A DNA stretch of 43,028 nucleotides from Prevotella sp. (GCA_017508965.1 JAFWQT010000002.1:1-43028), one strand, 5' to 3'. Positions 1-8,267 are shown, numbered from the stretch's first letter. The notes: a model not told the origin generated them from the letters alone. Numbers and translations: made by a program.

Positions 1-872
1 GCATGAAACTCGACATCCCCGAGATTCCCGAACTGCTCATCGACAACACCGACCGCAACCGCACCTCACCCTTCGCCTTCACCGGTAACCGCTTTGAGTT
101 CCGTGCCGTGGGCAGCGAGGCCAACTGTGCCAGTGCGATGATTGCCCTGAATGCAGCCGTGGCAGAAGCCCTGGTGAACTTCAAGAACCGCGTGGATGAA
201 CTGATTGCCAAAGGACAGGATCAGACCAGTGCCATCATCGACATCATCCGCGAGGATATCAAGGAGTGCGCACCTATTCATTTCGATGGTAACGGCTACA
301 GCGACGAATGGGTAGAGGAAGCCACCCGCCGCGGACTCGACGTAGAGAAGTCGTGCCCCATCATCTTCGACCGTTATCTCGATGCCGAGAGCGTCAAGAT
401 GTTCGAGAGCCTCAACATCATGAACCGCAAGGAACTCGAGGCCCGCAACGAAGTGAAATGGGAGACCTACACGAAGAAGATTCAGATTGAGGCCCGTGTG
501 CTAGGCGACCTTTCTATGAACCACATCATTCCGGTGGCCACCCACTACCAGACCCGTCTGGCCAAGAACGTTGCCGCCATGATAGAAGTTTACGGCACTG
601 AAGAGGGCAAGGCGCTCTGCACCCGTAACATCAAGATCATCAAGGAGATTGCCGACCGCACACAGACCATCGAGACCATGGTAGAGGAACTGGTGAACGC
701 CCGCAAGGTGGCCAACAAGATTACCTCCGAGCGCGAGAAGGCCATTGCCTACCACGACACCGTGGAGCCCAAGATGGACCAGATTCGCTACCACATCGAC
801 AAACTCGAACTGACGGTGGCCGACGAACTCTGGACACTGCCCAAGTATCGCGAACTGCTGTTCATCAGATAA
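1..872 (+). CDS. glnN: Type III glutamine synthetase, C-terminal part (5' truncated by window edge)
   Basis: This is the last ~290 codons of a GSIII-type glutamine synthetase, which makes glutamine from glutamate, ammonia and ATP in the cytoplasm. The family is usually about 700-730 residues, so roughly the N-terminal 60%, including most of the catalytic domain, lies left of the window. The open frame runs off the left edge, and the ATG at position 3 is an internal methionine. The visible part matches the GSIII C-terminal region: a segment with SEANCASAMIALNAAVAEAL, then NRKELEARNEVKWETYTKKI, then a long helical tail ending PKYRELLFIR. A strong hairpin terminator follows 55 bp downstream, so this gene ends its transcript. 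Family recognition is from remembered sequence patterns. Confidence 0.9.
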   Translation, partial: MKLDIPEIPELLIDNTDRNRTSPFAFTGNRFEFRAVGSEANCASAMIALNAAVAEALVNFKNRVDELIAKGQDQTSAIIDIIREDIKECAPIHFDGNGYSDEWVEEATRRGLDVEKSCPIIFDRYLDAESVKMFESLNIMNRKELEARNEVKWETYTKKIQIEARVLGDLSMNHIIPVATHYQTRLAKNVAAMIEVYGTEEGKALCTRNIKIIKEIADRTQTIETMVEELVNARKVANKITSEREKAIAYHDTVEPKMDQIRYHIDKLELTVADELWTLPKYRELLFIR

Positions 873-927
873 AAAACATTCAGACATTTAAGCAATCCAT
901 TTCTTTTATTGGTTGTTTAAGTTTGCA

Positions 928-967
928 GCGGAGAGATTCTCGAGAGAAAATCTCTCCGCATTTTTTT
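928..967 (+). terminator. Rho-independent terminator of glnN
   Basis: A perfect 11-bp stem (928-938 with 949-959, arms GCGGAGAGATT and AATCTCTCCGC) around a 10-nt loop is followed by a run of seven T (961-967). It lies 55 bp after the glnN stop. Confidence 0.9.
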
Positions 968-1014
968 GCAAATGACGCAGCTATTGGTGCGGAAATTGGA
1001 ACCTTCTGAAATCA

Positions 1015-1124
1015 TTTAGACTAAACCCAAAAGTAATTTAGACTAAATTGCTCGGTAATTTAGACTAATTTACTTTTCAATTTAGACTAATTTACTTAGT
1101 AATTTAGACTAAATTACTTTCAAA
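1015..1124. repeat. Tandem array of five 22-bp units with TTTAGACTAA core
   Basis: The core TTTAGACTAA starts at 1015, 1037, 1059, 1081 and 1103, which is an exact 22-bp period. The linkers are AT-rich and vary (for example TTGCTCGG or TTTACTTAG). Each core is near-palindromic (TTTAG-A-CTAAA). A second array with the same period and core lies at 40410-40497. No gene is present here. Even spacing near two helical turns suggests protein binding sites, but this is inference. Confidence 0.85.
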
Positions 1125-1173
1125 GCATTGGAAGCTCGCTCAGCAAAGCATGGCATGCCTGAATGAAGTAACT

Positions 1174-1284
1174 CATCCCTCCCCTTAGAAAGGGGAGGCC
1201 AGGAGGGGTTGATTTTCTCGGCTAAACACTGATTTACAGGCAGTAAATCAACCACCCCCAGCCCCTCCTTTCTAAGGAGGGGAG
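1174..1284. repeat. Large inverted repeat of the C/G-rich palindromic family
   Basis: Two head-to-head copies of the C-rich element (about 1176-1216 and 1243-1284) form a long imperfect inverted repeat, with arms such as CCCTCCCCTTAGAAAGGGG and CCCCTCCTTTCTAAGGAGGG. The outer parts end in GGTTGATTT and AAATCAACC. It sits between the 22-bp array and the promoter repeats. Each arm also contains its own short palindrome. Confidence 0.8.
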
Positions 1285-1287
1285 TTG

Positions 1288-1434
1288 GATACTTGCGCTC
1301 GGCAAAGCAAAAAAAAGCAAGCTTTCTTTTGCATTTGTGCTCGCTTATGCGTATCTTTAGAGAAGATACTTGCGCTCGGCAAAGCAAAAAAAGCAAGCTT
1401 TCTTTTGCATTTGTGCTCGCTTATGCGTATCTTT
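1288..1434 (+). repeat. Tandem direct repeat (71 and 70 bp) carrying promoter-like sequence
   Basis: Copy one is 1288-1358 and copy two is 1365-1434. They differ only in the length of one A-run (8 versus 7) and are separated by 6 bp. Each copy starts GATACTTGCGCTCGGCAAAG, contains a hairpin-like AAAAGCAAGCTTTCTTTTGC region and ends in TATCTTT. Only the second copy is followed by G, completing the TAnnTTTG element. A short degenerate copy (GCTCAGCAAAGC) lies near 1137-1148. Confidence 0.85.
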
Positions 1435-1435
1435 G
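1404..1435 (+). promoter_or_regulatory. Promoter of the hydrolase/nuclease-helicase operon
   Basis: TTTG at 1404-1407 and TATCTTTG at 1428-1435 are 20 bp apart, the Bacteroidetes sigma-factor consensus. Transcription would start near 1442, just before the ATG at 1453. The upstream repeat copy offers a second, weaker version ending TATCTTTA. Confidence 0.75.
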
Positions 1436-1452
1436 CAGCGAATAGGAATATT

Positions 1453-2451
1453 ATGGAAAATCAATACATCAAACAGTTTCCCCATCTCATGGAGGGGAAG
1501 AAAATCATGTACGTTCACGGCTTCGCATCGTCGGCACGAAGCGGCACCGTAGGCCGTCTGCGCGAGATGCTGCCCAATGCCAACGTGGTGGCCTTCGACC
1601 TGCCCGTCGACCCGCACGAGGCCATCGCCTTGCTGCACCGCAAACACGAAGAGGAACAGCCCGACCTCATCGTGGGCACTTCCATGGGAGGCATGTATGC
1701 CGAGCAGCTGCGCGGCACCGACCGAATTCTGGTGAATCCCGCCTTTCAGATTGCCGACACGATGGGAGCCCACGGAATGATTGGCAAGCAGACTTTCCTC
1801 AACCCGCGCGAAGACGGTGTGCAGGAATTCATCGTGACCAAGGCCATGGTGAAGGAATACCGCGCCGTGCAGGAACAATGCTTCTGTCCAGAACCCAACA
1901 AGGACGAAGAAAAGAGAGTATGGGGACTCTTCGGCGACGAAGACCCACTGGTACACACCCAGCCGCTCTTTATGCAGCACTACCGCCAAGGCATCTGGTT
2001 CCACGGCGAGCACCGCATGAACGACCGTGTGTTCATCGAGGCCGTGATTCCCGTCATCCGCTGGATCGACGACCGGCAGAACGGCACCGAGCGCCCCATC
2101 GTCTATATCCACATCGATGCGCTTCGCGACCAGCGCGGTCAGCAGCGCTCGTCGGCCATGAAGGCATTCCGCCTGCTGATCGAATCCTACAACATCTTCA
2201 TCGTGGCGCCCTCGCCCGACTACGACTCCACCTATGTCAAAGAAGTACAGGACTGGGTGAAAGACGTGGTGGCCGTTCCGGCTTTCGGTCATTTGGTGTT
2301 CACCAACCGCACCTCGCTGCTCTATGGCGACTACCTCATCGACCTCGACGAGAAGTCCGACTTCATGAGTACCCATCTGCAGTTTGGCAGCGACACCTTC
2401 AAGACATGGGAAGACATCATCGAATATTTCTCCCGGCTGGGAGGACAATAA
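1453..2451 (+). CDS. YqiA/YcfP-like alpha/beta hydrolase with C-terminal nucleotidase-like domain
   Basis: The protein is 332 residues from the ATG at 1453. That start is chosen because it follows the promoter by 18 bp and begins the first conserved sequence; upstream in-frame codons only translate the promoter repeats. Residues ~15-210 look like a YqiA-type (UPF0227) esterase: YVHGFASSARSGT near the N-terminus, nucleophile motif GTSMGG with Ser77, then a GLFGDEDPLVHT acid region and EHRM as likely His region. Residues ~215-332 resemble 5'(3')-deoxyribonucleotidases of the HAD fold (IHIDALRD, then LLYGDYLIDLDEKSD and FGSDTFKTWEDI). The usual DMDG-type catalytic start is degenerate (HIDAL), so nucleotidase activity is doubtful. 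The stop is 6 bp before the next gene, so the two are co-transcribed. The substrate is unknown. Confidence 0.8.
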   Translation: MENQYIKQFPHLMEGKKIMYVHGFASSARSGTVGRLREMLPNANVVAFDLPVDPHEAIALLHRKHEEEQPDLIVGTSMGGMYAEQLRGTDRILVNPAFQIADTMGAHGMIGKQTFLNPREDGVQEFIVTKAMVKEYRAVQEQCFCPEPNKDEEKRVWGLFGDEDPLVHTQPLFMQHYRQGIWFHGEHRMNDRVFIEAVIPVIRWIDDRQNGTERPIVYIHIDALRDQRGQQRSSAMKAFRLLIESYNIFIVAPSPDYDSTYVKEVQDWVKDVVAVPAFGHLVFTNRTSLLYGDYLIDLDEKSDFMSTHLQFGSDTFKTWEDIIEYFSRLGGQ

Positions 2452-2457
2452 CTGGAT

Positions 2458-5400
2458 ATGACGGCTGACGACTTGTTCACTCAGGCCTTGGCCATTGCAA
2501 CGGCCGACGACCAGACACCGGGACTGAACCGGATGATGCACGAGACGCTGGTGCTGGCATGCCACGAAGCCATCAAGGATACCAACCAGGCTTTCGGCAA
2601 TCTTTTCGCACAGGTTGACTATCTGTGCAAGCATTGTCGGGTGTCCGTTGCCGACACCATTGCCATCCAGACCATGCGCCGCCACAGCAACTCCAGCGAA
2701 CCGCTCTCACGCGAAGACCGGCTCTACGATGTCCGCGCGCTCTGCCTGTTCATCTCTGCCGTCTTCTCCACGGGCATCCCCTCGTCGCTATTGCGGGTAA
2801 TCCCCAAGGAGAACCGGCCGTTCGAGCGAGCTGCCCACACCGACTTCAGCTGCATCCGCTGCATCGTGGAAAGCGTCGAGGGCGACACGTTGACTGTGAT
2901 TCCCGAGCAGGGCATAACAGCCGAACAAGCCGAAACGCTGACCGTTTCCATTGCCGCTCCCCATCTCAGCTACATCAAGGATATCGTAGGCAAAGGAACT
3001 CAGCTGAACCTTATCGACTGCGCATCCACCAACACCCAACACCCATCACCCAATTACCCCCCTCCCTCACAGGGAGGGACGGGGTGGGTCTTTCCCTCCC
3101 TCATCATTCTTGAGCCTGATTTCCTCGTAGACATCAGTCCCATCTCGCGCACTTTCCAGCAGTACGGCCGCCATCCGCTCATCTATACCATCAACCGGTT
3201 GTCGCCCAGCGCCGTCTCGCAGCCCATCCTGCTGGGAAACCTTGCCGGCAGTGTGCTCGACGATGTCATCCACTCACAAGGAAACTACGACGTGCGCGAG
3301 ACCATCCGCAACCATTTCCGCGACAAAGCCATCGAGTTCTGCACCTGTCAGAACTTCAACCGCGACAGCTTCATCGTAGATGCCTACACCCAGGCCCAGA
3401 ACATACAGGACGCCGTCAGCACCCTGGCTGGTGAGTTCAGTCTCGACAAGGCCATCCTTGAGCCATCGTTCGTCTGCGAACGCCTTGGCATTTCCGGACG
3501 CTTCGACCTGCTCACCTCCGACTTCCGTCTGCTGATAGAGCAGAAATCTGGCAAAAACTACAACATCCAGATACAGCGGCCAGGCGAGCACGGCAGCATG
3601 ATGCAGGAGGAGCACTATGTGCAGCTGCTGCTCTACTATGGCATACTGCGCTACAATTTCAACCTTGGCTTCGACCGCGTCAGCCTCCGGCTTCTCTATT
3701 CCAAGTATCCGGCCAAGAATGGACTCATCGTGGTGAACTACCTGCAACAGTTGTTCCGAGAGGCCATCCGCGTCCGCAACCTCATCGTTGCATGGGACCT
3801 TCATATTGCCAACCACGGTTTCGAGAGCGTCATCGACCTCATCACGCCCGCCACCGTCAACGAGCGCAACGACAACTCCACCTTCTTCACCCGTTGGAAA
3901 CTTCCGGAACTAAAGGCCGTCTGCGACCCGCTCCATCGGCTCTCACCATTAGAGCGCGCCTATTTCTGCCGTATGCTCACCTTTGTATATCAAGAGCAGC
4001 GCGTCGCCCTGCTCGGTTCGCAGGAGGGCATCACACACAGCACCAGCGACCTCTGGAACATGCCCTTGCAGGAAAAAATCGAGACGGGAAGCATCATTAT
4101 AGGAGCCCGCTTAGAGGAAAGAGGAGAGAGCAGAGAGGAAAGAAAAGGAACAATCTTCAGTTTTAAGATTGCCAGCATTCACCAACACCCAACACCCAAC
4201 TTCCGCCGAGGCGACTTCATCTACCTCTACGCCTACCGTGAAGACCAGGAACCCGACGTGCGCCGCAGCATTCTCCACAAGGGAAACCTCACCGAGATAC
4301 ATTCCGACCATCTCGTGGTGGAACTCAACGAGCCGCAGCATCTTTCTGCCGCCGACACCTTTGCCGTCGAGCACGCCTCGTCCGACAGTTCGTCCACGGC
4401 TTCCATCCGCTCGCTCTACCAGTTCATTCAGGCCGACCCCGACCGCAAGTCACTGCTACTCGGACAGCGGGAACCCGCATGCGACCCCACCGTCAGGCTC
4501 TCCCGCCCATGGCATCCCAACTACGACGAAGTGCTGCTCCGCGCCATGCAGGCTCGCGACTATTTCCTGCTGATAGGCCCTCCCGGAACGGGCAAGACCA
4601 GCATGGCCCTGCATTTTATTGTCGAAGAAGAGCTTGCCCGTGGCGGCACCTTGCTGCTGATGAGCTACACCAACCGCGCCGTTGATGAAATCTGCGCCAT
4701 GCTGCAGAAGGCCTCACTCCCGTTCTTGCGCATTGGCAACCGTGCCTCGTGCGAACCTGCCTACCGTTCTCATCTGCTCGAAGAAACCCTTGGCGACCGG
4801 CCACAACTCTGCGACATCCGCCTGCAACTTCAGCAGACGCGTATCGTCGTCGGCACCACCAGCATGCTGCAGGCGCGACCCCACATCTTCGGCATCAAGC
4901 AATTCTCGCTTGCCGTCATCGATGAAGCCAGTCAGATACTTGAACCGCAGCTCGTAGGACTCCTTTCTCGTAAGACTATCGCCCGCTTCATCCTTATCGG
5001 CGACCACAAACAACTGCCCGCCGTGGTGCAGCAAAGCGAGAAAGAAAGTCGCGTTGACGACCCCATGCTGAACGCCATCCAACTGGACGACTGCCGCCAC
5101 AGTCTGTTCGAACGCCTCATACGAACCGAGCGCAAAGCCGGCCGCCGCCAGTTCACTGGCATGCTTCGCAAACAGGGACGTATGCACCCCGACATCGCTG
5201 AGTTTCCCAACCGCATGTTCTACAATAATCAGCTAGACATCGTCCCCCTTCCCCACCAGTTGGAGGCCTCCACGACTCCCCGGGTCATATTCATCCCCTC
5301 CGAGCCTTGCCGCCAGGCAGGTATTTCCGACAAGGTGAATATCAGCGAGGCCCGCATCGTGGCCCGGCTGCTACACGACATCTACCGCGAGCATGCTGAC

Positions 5401-5781
5401 CATTTCGATGCCGCGAAGACCGTCGGCGTCATCGTACCTTACCGCAACCAGATAGCTGCCATACGCCAAGAGGCAGAAGCACTCGGCATTCCTCCGCTTG
5501 CCGACATCACCATCGACACCGTGGAACGCTATCAGGGCTCGCAGCGCGACATCATCATATATTCGTTCACCGCACAGTGCCCGTGGCAGTTGGACTTTCT
5601 CAGCGCCACTTGCTTCGTGGAAGACGGACACGTCATCGACCGCAAACTGAACGTGGCGCTCACCCGTGCCCGTTGCCGTCTCTTCATCACCGGCAACGAA
5701 GCCCTGCTCCGCCTGAACCCACTGTTCCGGCAGCTCATCGAGTTTATCAAAGGAAAGGGAGGATACACCTTAATCAGATAA
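2458..5781 (+). CDS. Dna2-like protein: PD-(D/E)XK nuclease fused to superfamily 1 helicase
   Basis: This 1107-residue protein has an N-terminal region with a Cas4/Dna2-like nuclease core (GRFDLL Asp350, then IEQKSGK with Glu361 and Lys363, then EEHYVQLLLYYG) and a C-terminal SF1 helicase. Helicase motifs are Walker A GPPGTGKT at 707-714, Walker B VIDEAS with D822-E823, GDHKQLPAV, TVERYQGSQRD and NVALTRAR. It should unwind and cut DNA, probably in repair or replication; a defence role is possible but unproven. Two stretches look like translated repeats: residues ~190-216 (NTQHPSPNYPPPSQGGTGW) and ~551-583 (EERGESREERKG ... HQHPTPN). Both keep the frame and lie between recognisable domains. 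It starts 6 bp after the hydrolase gene, so they form an operon. Confidence 0.85.
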   Translation: MTADDLFTQALAIATADDQTPGLNRMMHETLVLACHEAIKDTNQAFGNLFAQVDYLCKHCRVSVADTIAIQTMRRHSNSSEPLSREDRLYDVRALCLFISAVFSTGIPSSLLRVIPKENRPFERAAHTDFSCIRCIVESVEGDTLTVIPEQGITAEQAETLTVSIAAPHLSYIKDIVGKGTQLNLIDCASTNTQHPSPNYPPPSQGGTGWVFPSLIILEPDFLVDISPISRTFQQYGRHPLIYTINRLSPSAVSQPILLGNLAGSVLDDVIHSQGNYDVRETIRNHFRDKAIEFCTCQNFNRDSFIVDAYTQAQNIQDAVSTLAGEFSLDKAILEPSFVCERLGISGRFDLLTSDFRLLIEQKSGKNYNIQIQRPGEHGSMMQEEHYVQLLLYYGILRYNFNLGFDRVSLRLLYSKYPAKNGLIVVNYLQQLFREAIRVRNLIVAWDLHIANHGFESVIDLITPATVNERNDNSTFFTRWKLPELKAVCDPLHRLSPLERAYFCRMLTFVYQEQRVALLGSQEGITHSTSDLWNMPLQEKIETGSIIIGARLEERGESREERKGTIFSFKIASIHQHPTPNFRRGDFIYLYAYREDQEPDVRRSILHKGNLTEIHSDHLVVELNEPQHLSAADTFAVEHASSDSSSTASIRSLYQFIQADPDRKSLLLGQREPACDPTVRLSRPWHPNYDEVLLRAMQARDYFLLIGPPGTGKTSMALHFIVEEELARGGTLLLMSYTNRAVDEICAMLQKASLPFLRIGNRASCEPAYRSHLLEETLGDRPQLCDIRLQLQQTRIVVGTTSMLQARPHIFGIKQFSLAVIDEASQILEPQLVGLLSRKTIARFILIGDHKQLPAVVQQSEKESRVDDPMLNAIQLDDCRHSLFERLIRTERKAGRRQFTGMLRKQGRMHPDIAEFPNRMFYNNQLDIVPLPHQLEASTTPRVIFIPSEPCRQAGISDKVNISEARIVARLLHDIYREHADHFDAAKTVGVIVPYRNQIAAIRQEAEALGIPPLADITIDTVERYQGSQRDIIIYSFTAQCPWQLDFLSATCFVEDGHVIDRKLNVALTRARCRLFITGNEALLRLNPLFRQLIEFIKGKGGYTLIR
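3026..3105 (+). repeat. In-frame repeat insertion in the nuclease-helicase (two repeat families joined)
   Basis: The DNA reads CCAACACCCAACACCCATC followed by the C-rich palindrome CCCTCCCTCACAGGGAGGG and GGGGTGGGTC. Both parts recur in intergenic DNA of this window (24350-24445; 26330-26365; 28938-29011). The segment encodes proline/glycine-rich low-complexity residues ~190-216 and does not break the frame. Confidence 0.75.
4105..4205 (+). repeat. Second in-frame low-complexity/repeat segment in the nuclease-helicase
   Basis: A purine-rich run (GAGGAAAGAGGAGAGAGCAG) is followed by CACCAACACCCAACACCCAA, the second repeat family seen at 3026 and 24410. It encodes residues ~551-583, just before a beta-rich segment (RRGDFIYLYAYRED). 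The frame is kept. Confidence 0.6.
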
Positions 5782-5901
5782 ATCAGGTCGATAAACCTTT
5801 CCATTTAGGAGTGCCCTCCGGGCGTAATTACTCAGCAACTCGCCATTCTTAAAACAAGAATCTTCAAAAATCTGACACAAATCTTTCCCTTTAGCCTTCA
5901 T
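5770..5901 (-). CDS. Possible 43-residue ORF, unrecognised (low support)
   Basis: A minus-strand frame begins ATG at 5901 (MKAKGKDLCQIFEDSCF...) and ends with TAA at 5770-5772, overlapping the helicase 3' end by 12 bp. The peptide is mixed-charge with no signal or motif. No promoter was seen for it. It could be chance or a remnant; the rest of this 240-bp gap shows no other feature. Confidence 0.15.
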   Translation of the reverse strand: MKAKGKDLCQIFEDSCFKNGELLSNYARRALLNGKVYRPDLSD

Positions 5902-6022
5902 CTTCACCCGCGCAGAATGAACATTTTTGTGGATTTTTGTCCATAGGTGAACAGGGTGCTGGTTAGCTTTTTGCTATGACGTGTGGACTAACAGATAAAG
6001 AGTAAAAGAGTTTCGGCAGTCT

Positions 6023-6451
6023 TCACTCCAGACCGTCGTACTGGCAAATGGCCTGGCGCCATGCGTCGGGGAAAGGCATCGACTGCTGGCGGATGAGGTC
6101 GTAGAGCACCATCACCGACGAGCAACGGCTCTTCACTTCGAGCGTATCGGTATCGAAGACTTCCTGTTCGAGTTCGAAACTTGTGCGGCCGATTCTCGTG
6201 ACACGAGTGCGGCCTGCAATGTTGCAGCCAGCCTTGACCTGCCCCAGAAACTCGGCCTCAATCTTCACCACAACGATAGCCACCTGTTCCCAGTCTACAT
6301 CCGTGCATACACTGGCAAAGTAGTCTGTCTTTGCAGTGTCATAGAACTGGAAGTAGACCGTATTATTCACATGGCCGAACTTGTCTACGTCATTGAAACG
6401 TATCTGCAAAGGCAGCACATGCCGAAAGGCCTTGTTTGTTTCTTTTGTCAT
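6023..6451 (-). CDS. Acyl-CoA thioesterase, hotdog fold (4HBT/YbgC-FadM-like)
   Basis: This 142-residue protein has the length of single hotdog-fold thioesterases, which hydrolyse acyl-CoA or acyl-ACP in the cytoplasm. The diagnostic stretch is IRFNDVDKFGHVNNTVYFQFYD, with Asp23 at the position of the catalytic aspartate of the family. The following strand VVVKIEAEFLGQVKAG and the GRTSFELEQEVFD strand fit the fold. The substrate cannot be told from sequence. It is monocistronic on the minus strand, preceded by a Bacteroidetes -7 box 36 bp upstream. The ATG at 6451 opens a plain, signal-free N-terminus. Confidence 0.85.
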   Translation of the reverse strand: MTKETNKAFRHVLPLQIRFNDVDKFGHVNNTVYFQFYDTAKTDYFASVCTDVDWEQVAIVVVKIEAEFLGQVKAGCNIAGRTRVTRIGRTSFELEQEVFDTDTLEVKSRCSSVMVLYDLIRQQSMPFPDAWRQAICQYDGLE

Positions 6452-6486
6452 CCTTTAAAACAATTTTTGGGTTAAATTATCCGCTG

Positions 6487-6521
6487 CAAAGGTACGCAAA
6501 ATTCTGCGATAGCATTGCAAA
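6487..6521 (-). promoter_or_regulatory. Promoter of the thioesterase gene
   Basis: On the minus strand TACCTTTG (6494-6487) is followed by CAGCGG, the usual -7 box. The nearest TTTG (6521-6518) is 23 bp upstream, slightly longer than consensus spacing. Confidence 0.5.
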
Positions 6522-6573
6522 TTCCTCAGAAAATGGGAAAAAAACTGTAGAAACATTCTTCCCTTATAAACAC

Positions 6574-6602
6574 AGAAGGCCGCACCCATTGTGCAGCCTT
6601 CT
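6574..6602 (-). terminator. Hairpin downstream of tRNA-Ala
   Basis: A 12-bp stem (6574-6585 with 6591-6602; one G-U type pair) with a 5-nt loop lies right after the tRNA 3' end on the minus strand. It lacks a long T-run, so termination strength is uncertain. Confidence 0.5.
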
Positions 6603-6607
6603 GATTG

Positions 6608-6681
<74 letters not shown>

Positions 6682-6700
6682 ATTGATGCCTAAGCGGTTG

Positions 6701-6732
6701 CAAAAGTAAGCAAAAAAAATCAACCCTGCAAG
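6701..6732 (-). promoter_or_regulatory. Promoter of tRNA-Ala
   Basis: On the minus strand TACTTTTG (6708-6701) lies 19 bp before the mature tRNA 5' end, with a CTTG (6732-6729) 20 bp further upstream, close to consensus. Confidence 0.55.
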
Positions 6733-6889
6733 TTTTTCGCCCACAATTTGCATTTTTTCTTTTCCCGGCTCTCCATGCCGACTATTTCCACTCCGTTTTT
6801 GTTCGTTTTCAGAATAGCAAAAAAAAACGATTTCCGTGCAAGATTTTGCTTTTTCCTTAATTATATTATAGTAGAACAATGTAAATGAT

Positions 6890-7396
6890 ATGAAAAAGTA
6901 TTTTTGGTTTGTTGAATGCGTGATGCTCTTCGCCTGCCTGGCGTTTGGGGGATGCACTGAGGAAGGTGATGCCATCAGCACCTTAGGGGCATCAGAAAAA
7001 AAACATGTCGGCTATTGGACGATGGGCGACAAGGCTCATGGCGTTGACGGTGCCGACATCGACCGTTTTGCTTTTCTCGACATTCCCTTGGTTGCACAGC
7101 TGCATCTGGGCAGCGGTCACAACAAATGGGTGGCAGGCCTCGGCCCAGTGTTCTCTTTCTGTGTGTCCAACGACAACTATTACATAGATGGCGACCCGAA
7201 CAGTCCGCTCAACGGGAAAGACAAGATAAAGGATTTCTCGTTGGAGCTTCAGCCAAGCATGATGTACGAAGTGGGCAAGTTCCGCTTCGGAATGGAAGGC
7301 CTCATCGGACTGCTCGACATCAAGCGCCGCTATCCCCAGACCAGCGGCAGCATACATCTGCACAGCATCATGGCGACAGTGGGATTCCACTTCTGA
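6890..7396 (+). CDS. Small outer-membrane beta-barrel-like protein with lipoprotein-like signal
   Basis: This 168-residue protein is not recognised as a named family. It begins with a hydrophobic signal ending LAFGGC, which could be a lipobox with Cys22. The remainder alternates short aromatic strands (NKWVAGLGPVFSFCVSNDNYY, FSLELQPSMMYEVGKFRFGMEGLIGLLDI) and ends ATVGFHF with a terminal Phe, as in outer-membrane beta-barrels such as PorT-like proteins. At about 145 mature residues it would be a short barrel or a truncated one. The next gene, 52 bp downstream, encodes a similar-looking barrel-type protein, so the two may act together. No clear -7 box was seen upstream. Confidence 0.6.
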   Translation: MKKYFWFVECVMLFACLAFGGCTEEGDAISTLGASEKKHVGYWTMGDKAHGVDGADIDRFAFLDIPLVAQLHLGSGHNKWVAGLGPVFSFCVSNDNYYIDGDPNSPLNGKDKIKDFSLELQPSMMYEVGKFRFGMEGLIGLLDIKRRYPQTSGSIHLHSIMATVGFHF

Positions 7397-7448
7397 AGAT
7401 GGACTCAAGAACCGTCAATTGTTTTATCATAACAATCAAAAAGAAATA

Positions 7449-8138
7449 ATGAAAAAGATTATATTCATGAGCCTCATGGCTCTCCTACCGATGATGAGCA
7501 ATCCTGCAATGGCACAACTCGGCTCAAAGTCGGAATTCTCAATCAGCGCCGGTGCCGGCACACCTAACGAAAAGAACATCGGCGAAGCCCTTGGCGAAGC
7601 TTTTGGAACTGCCATCGTCAAGAGTATCAGTGCCTTCATCACAATGGGACAGGTGAACCTGACCGACAATACCAAGAAGGACGAGTCCATCGGCCCAGCC
7701 ATCAATCTGCAATATCTCTATCGCGTGGCACCCAAAGTGAAGGTCGGAGCTGCCCTTTCCTATCAACACGCAAGCACCAAGTTGCAGGCAGCCGACAATA
7801 GCGGAAACTATCATGACGTAGCCAAGGCGAGCACCGACTATTTCACCATGATGCCGGTCGTAAAGGCCATGTGGATGGAGAAAGAGCATATCGGACTCTA
7901 TTCGAAGGCTGCCGCAGGTGTCTGCATAGCCGGCAACAACGCCAAAATGGAGAACGGTGCCAAGGAGAAAACGCCTGGCGAACTGACCGACCAGATCAAA
8001 AGCGACAAGGGTACACGCTTTGCCTATCAGGTTTCTGCCGTCGGTTTCGAGGCTGGCTCCAAGAATTTCCGCTGTTTCGTAGAACTCGGTTACGGTTTCC
8101 AAGGCTTCGCACAGATTGGTGGAAGCATCAATTTCTAA
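7449..8138 (+). CDS. Secreted outer-membrane beta-barrel-like protein
   Basis: A 229-residue protein from the ATG at 7449, chosen because it starts a clean signal peptide (MKKIIFMSLMALLPMMSNPAMAQ) with AMA-Q as cleavage site; the upstream in-frame ATG at 7419 overlaps spacer sequence. The mature part has amphipathic strands (SEFSISAGAG, PAINLQYLYRVAPKVKVGAALSYQHA, NFRCFVELGYGFQGFAQIGGSINF) and a terminal Phe, consistent with a small outer-membrane porin-like barrel. It follows the preceding barrel-like gene by 52 bp and is probably co-transcribed with it. Function is unknown. Confidence 0.65.
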   Translation: MKKIIFMSLMALLPMMSNPAMAQLGSKSEFSISAGAGTPNEKNIGEALGEAFGTAIVKSISAFITMGQVNLTDNTKKDESIGPAINLQYLYRVAPKVKVGAALSYQHASTKLQAADNSGNYHDVAKASTDYFTMMPVVKAMWMEKEHIGLYSKAAAGVCIAGNNAKMENGAKEKTPGELTDQIKSDKGTRFAYQVSAVGFEAGSKNFRCFVELGYGFQGFAQIGGSINF

Positions 8139-8194
8139 AGTTCCGAGCGTTTATTTATTTCAAAAAAACCGACAACTGGATTTCCAATCTTGAA

Positions 8195-8267
8195 CTCCCC
8201 TCCCCTGGGAGGGGCTGGGGGTAGGCCAAACTCCCCTCCCTTGTAGGGGAGGGGCAGGGGTGGGGTC
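8195..8267. repeat. Two tandem copies of the C/G-rich palindromic repeat
   Basis: Copies at 8195-8226 (CTCCCCTCCCCTGGGAGGGG then CTGGGGGTAG) and 8230-8267 (CTCCCCTCCCTTGTAGGGGA then GGGGCAGGGGTGGGGTC) follow the stop of the barrel gene by about 55 bp. Each is a short palindrome with a G-rich tail. Confidence 0.8.

Noticed and set aside
1015..1124. Regularly spaced repeats that could be taken for a CRISPR array
   Set aside because: The period is only 22 bp with no unique spacers of 25-40 bp, and no cas gene is nearby.
1357..2685. Minus-strand open frame (442 codons) over the hydrolase gene
   Set aside because: It covers promoter repeats and two plus-strand gene segments with strong family motifs; no motif on the minus frame.
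4105..4205. Frameshift or pseudogene in the nuclease-helicase
   Set aside because: The low-complexity stretch keeps the frame and all downstream helicase motifs are intact in the same frame.
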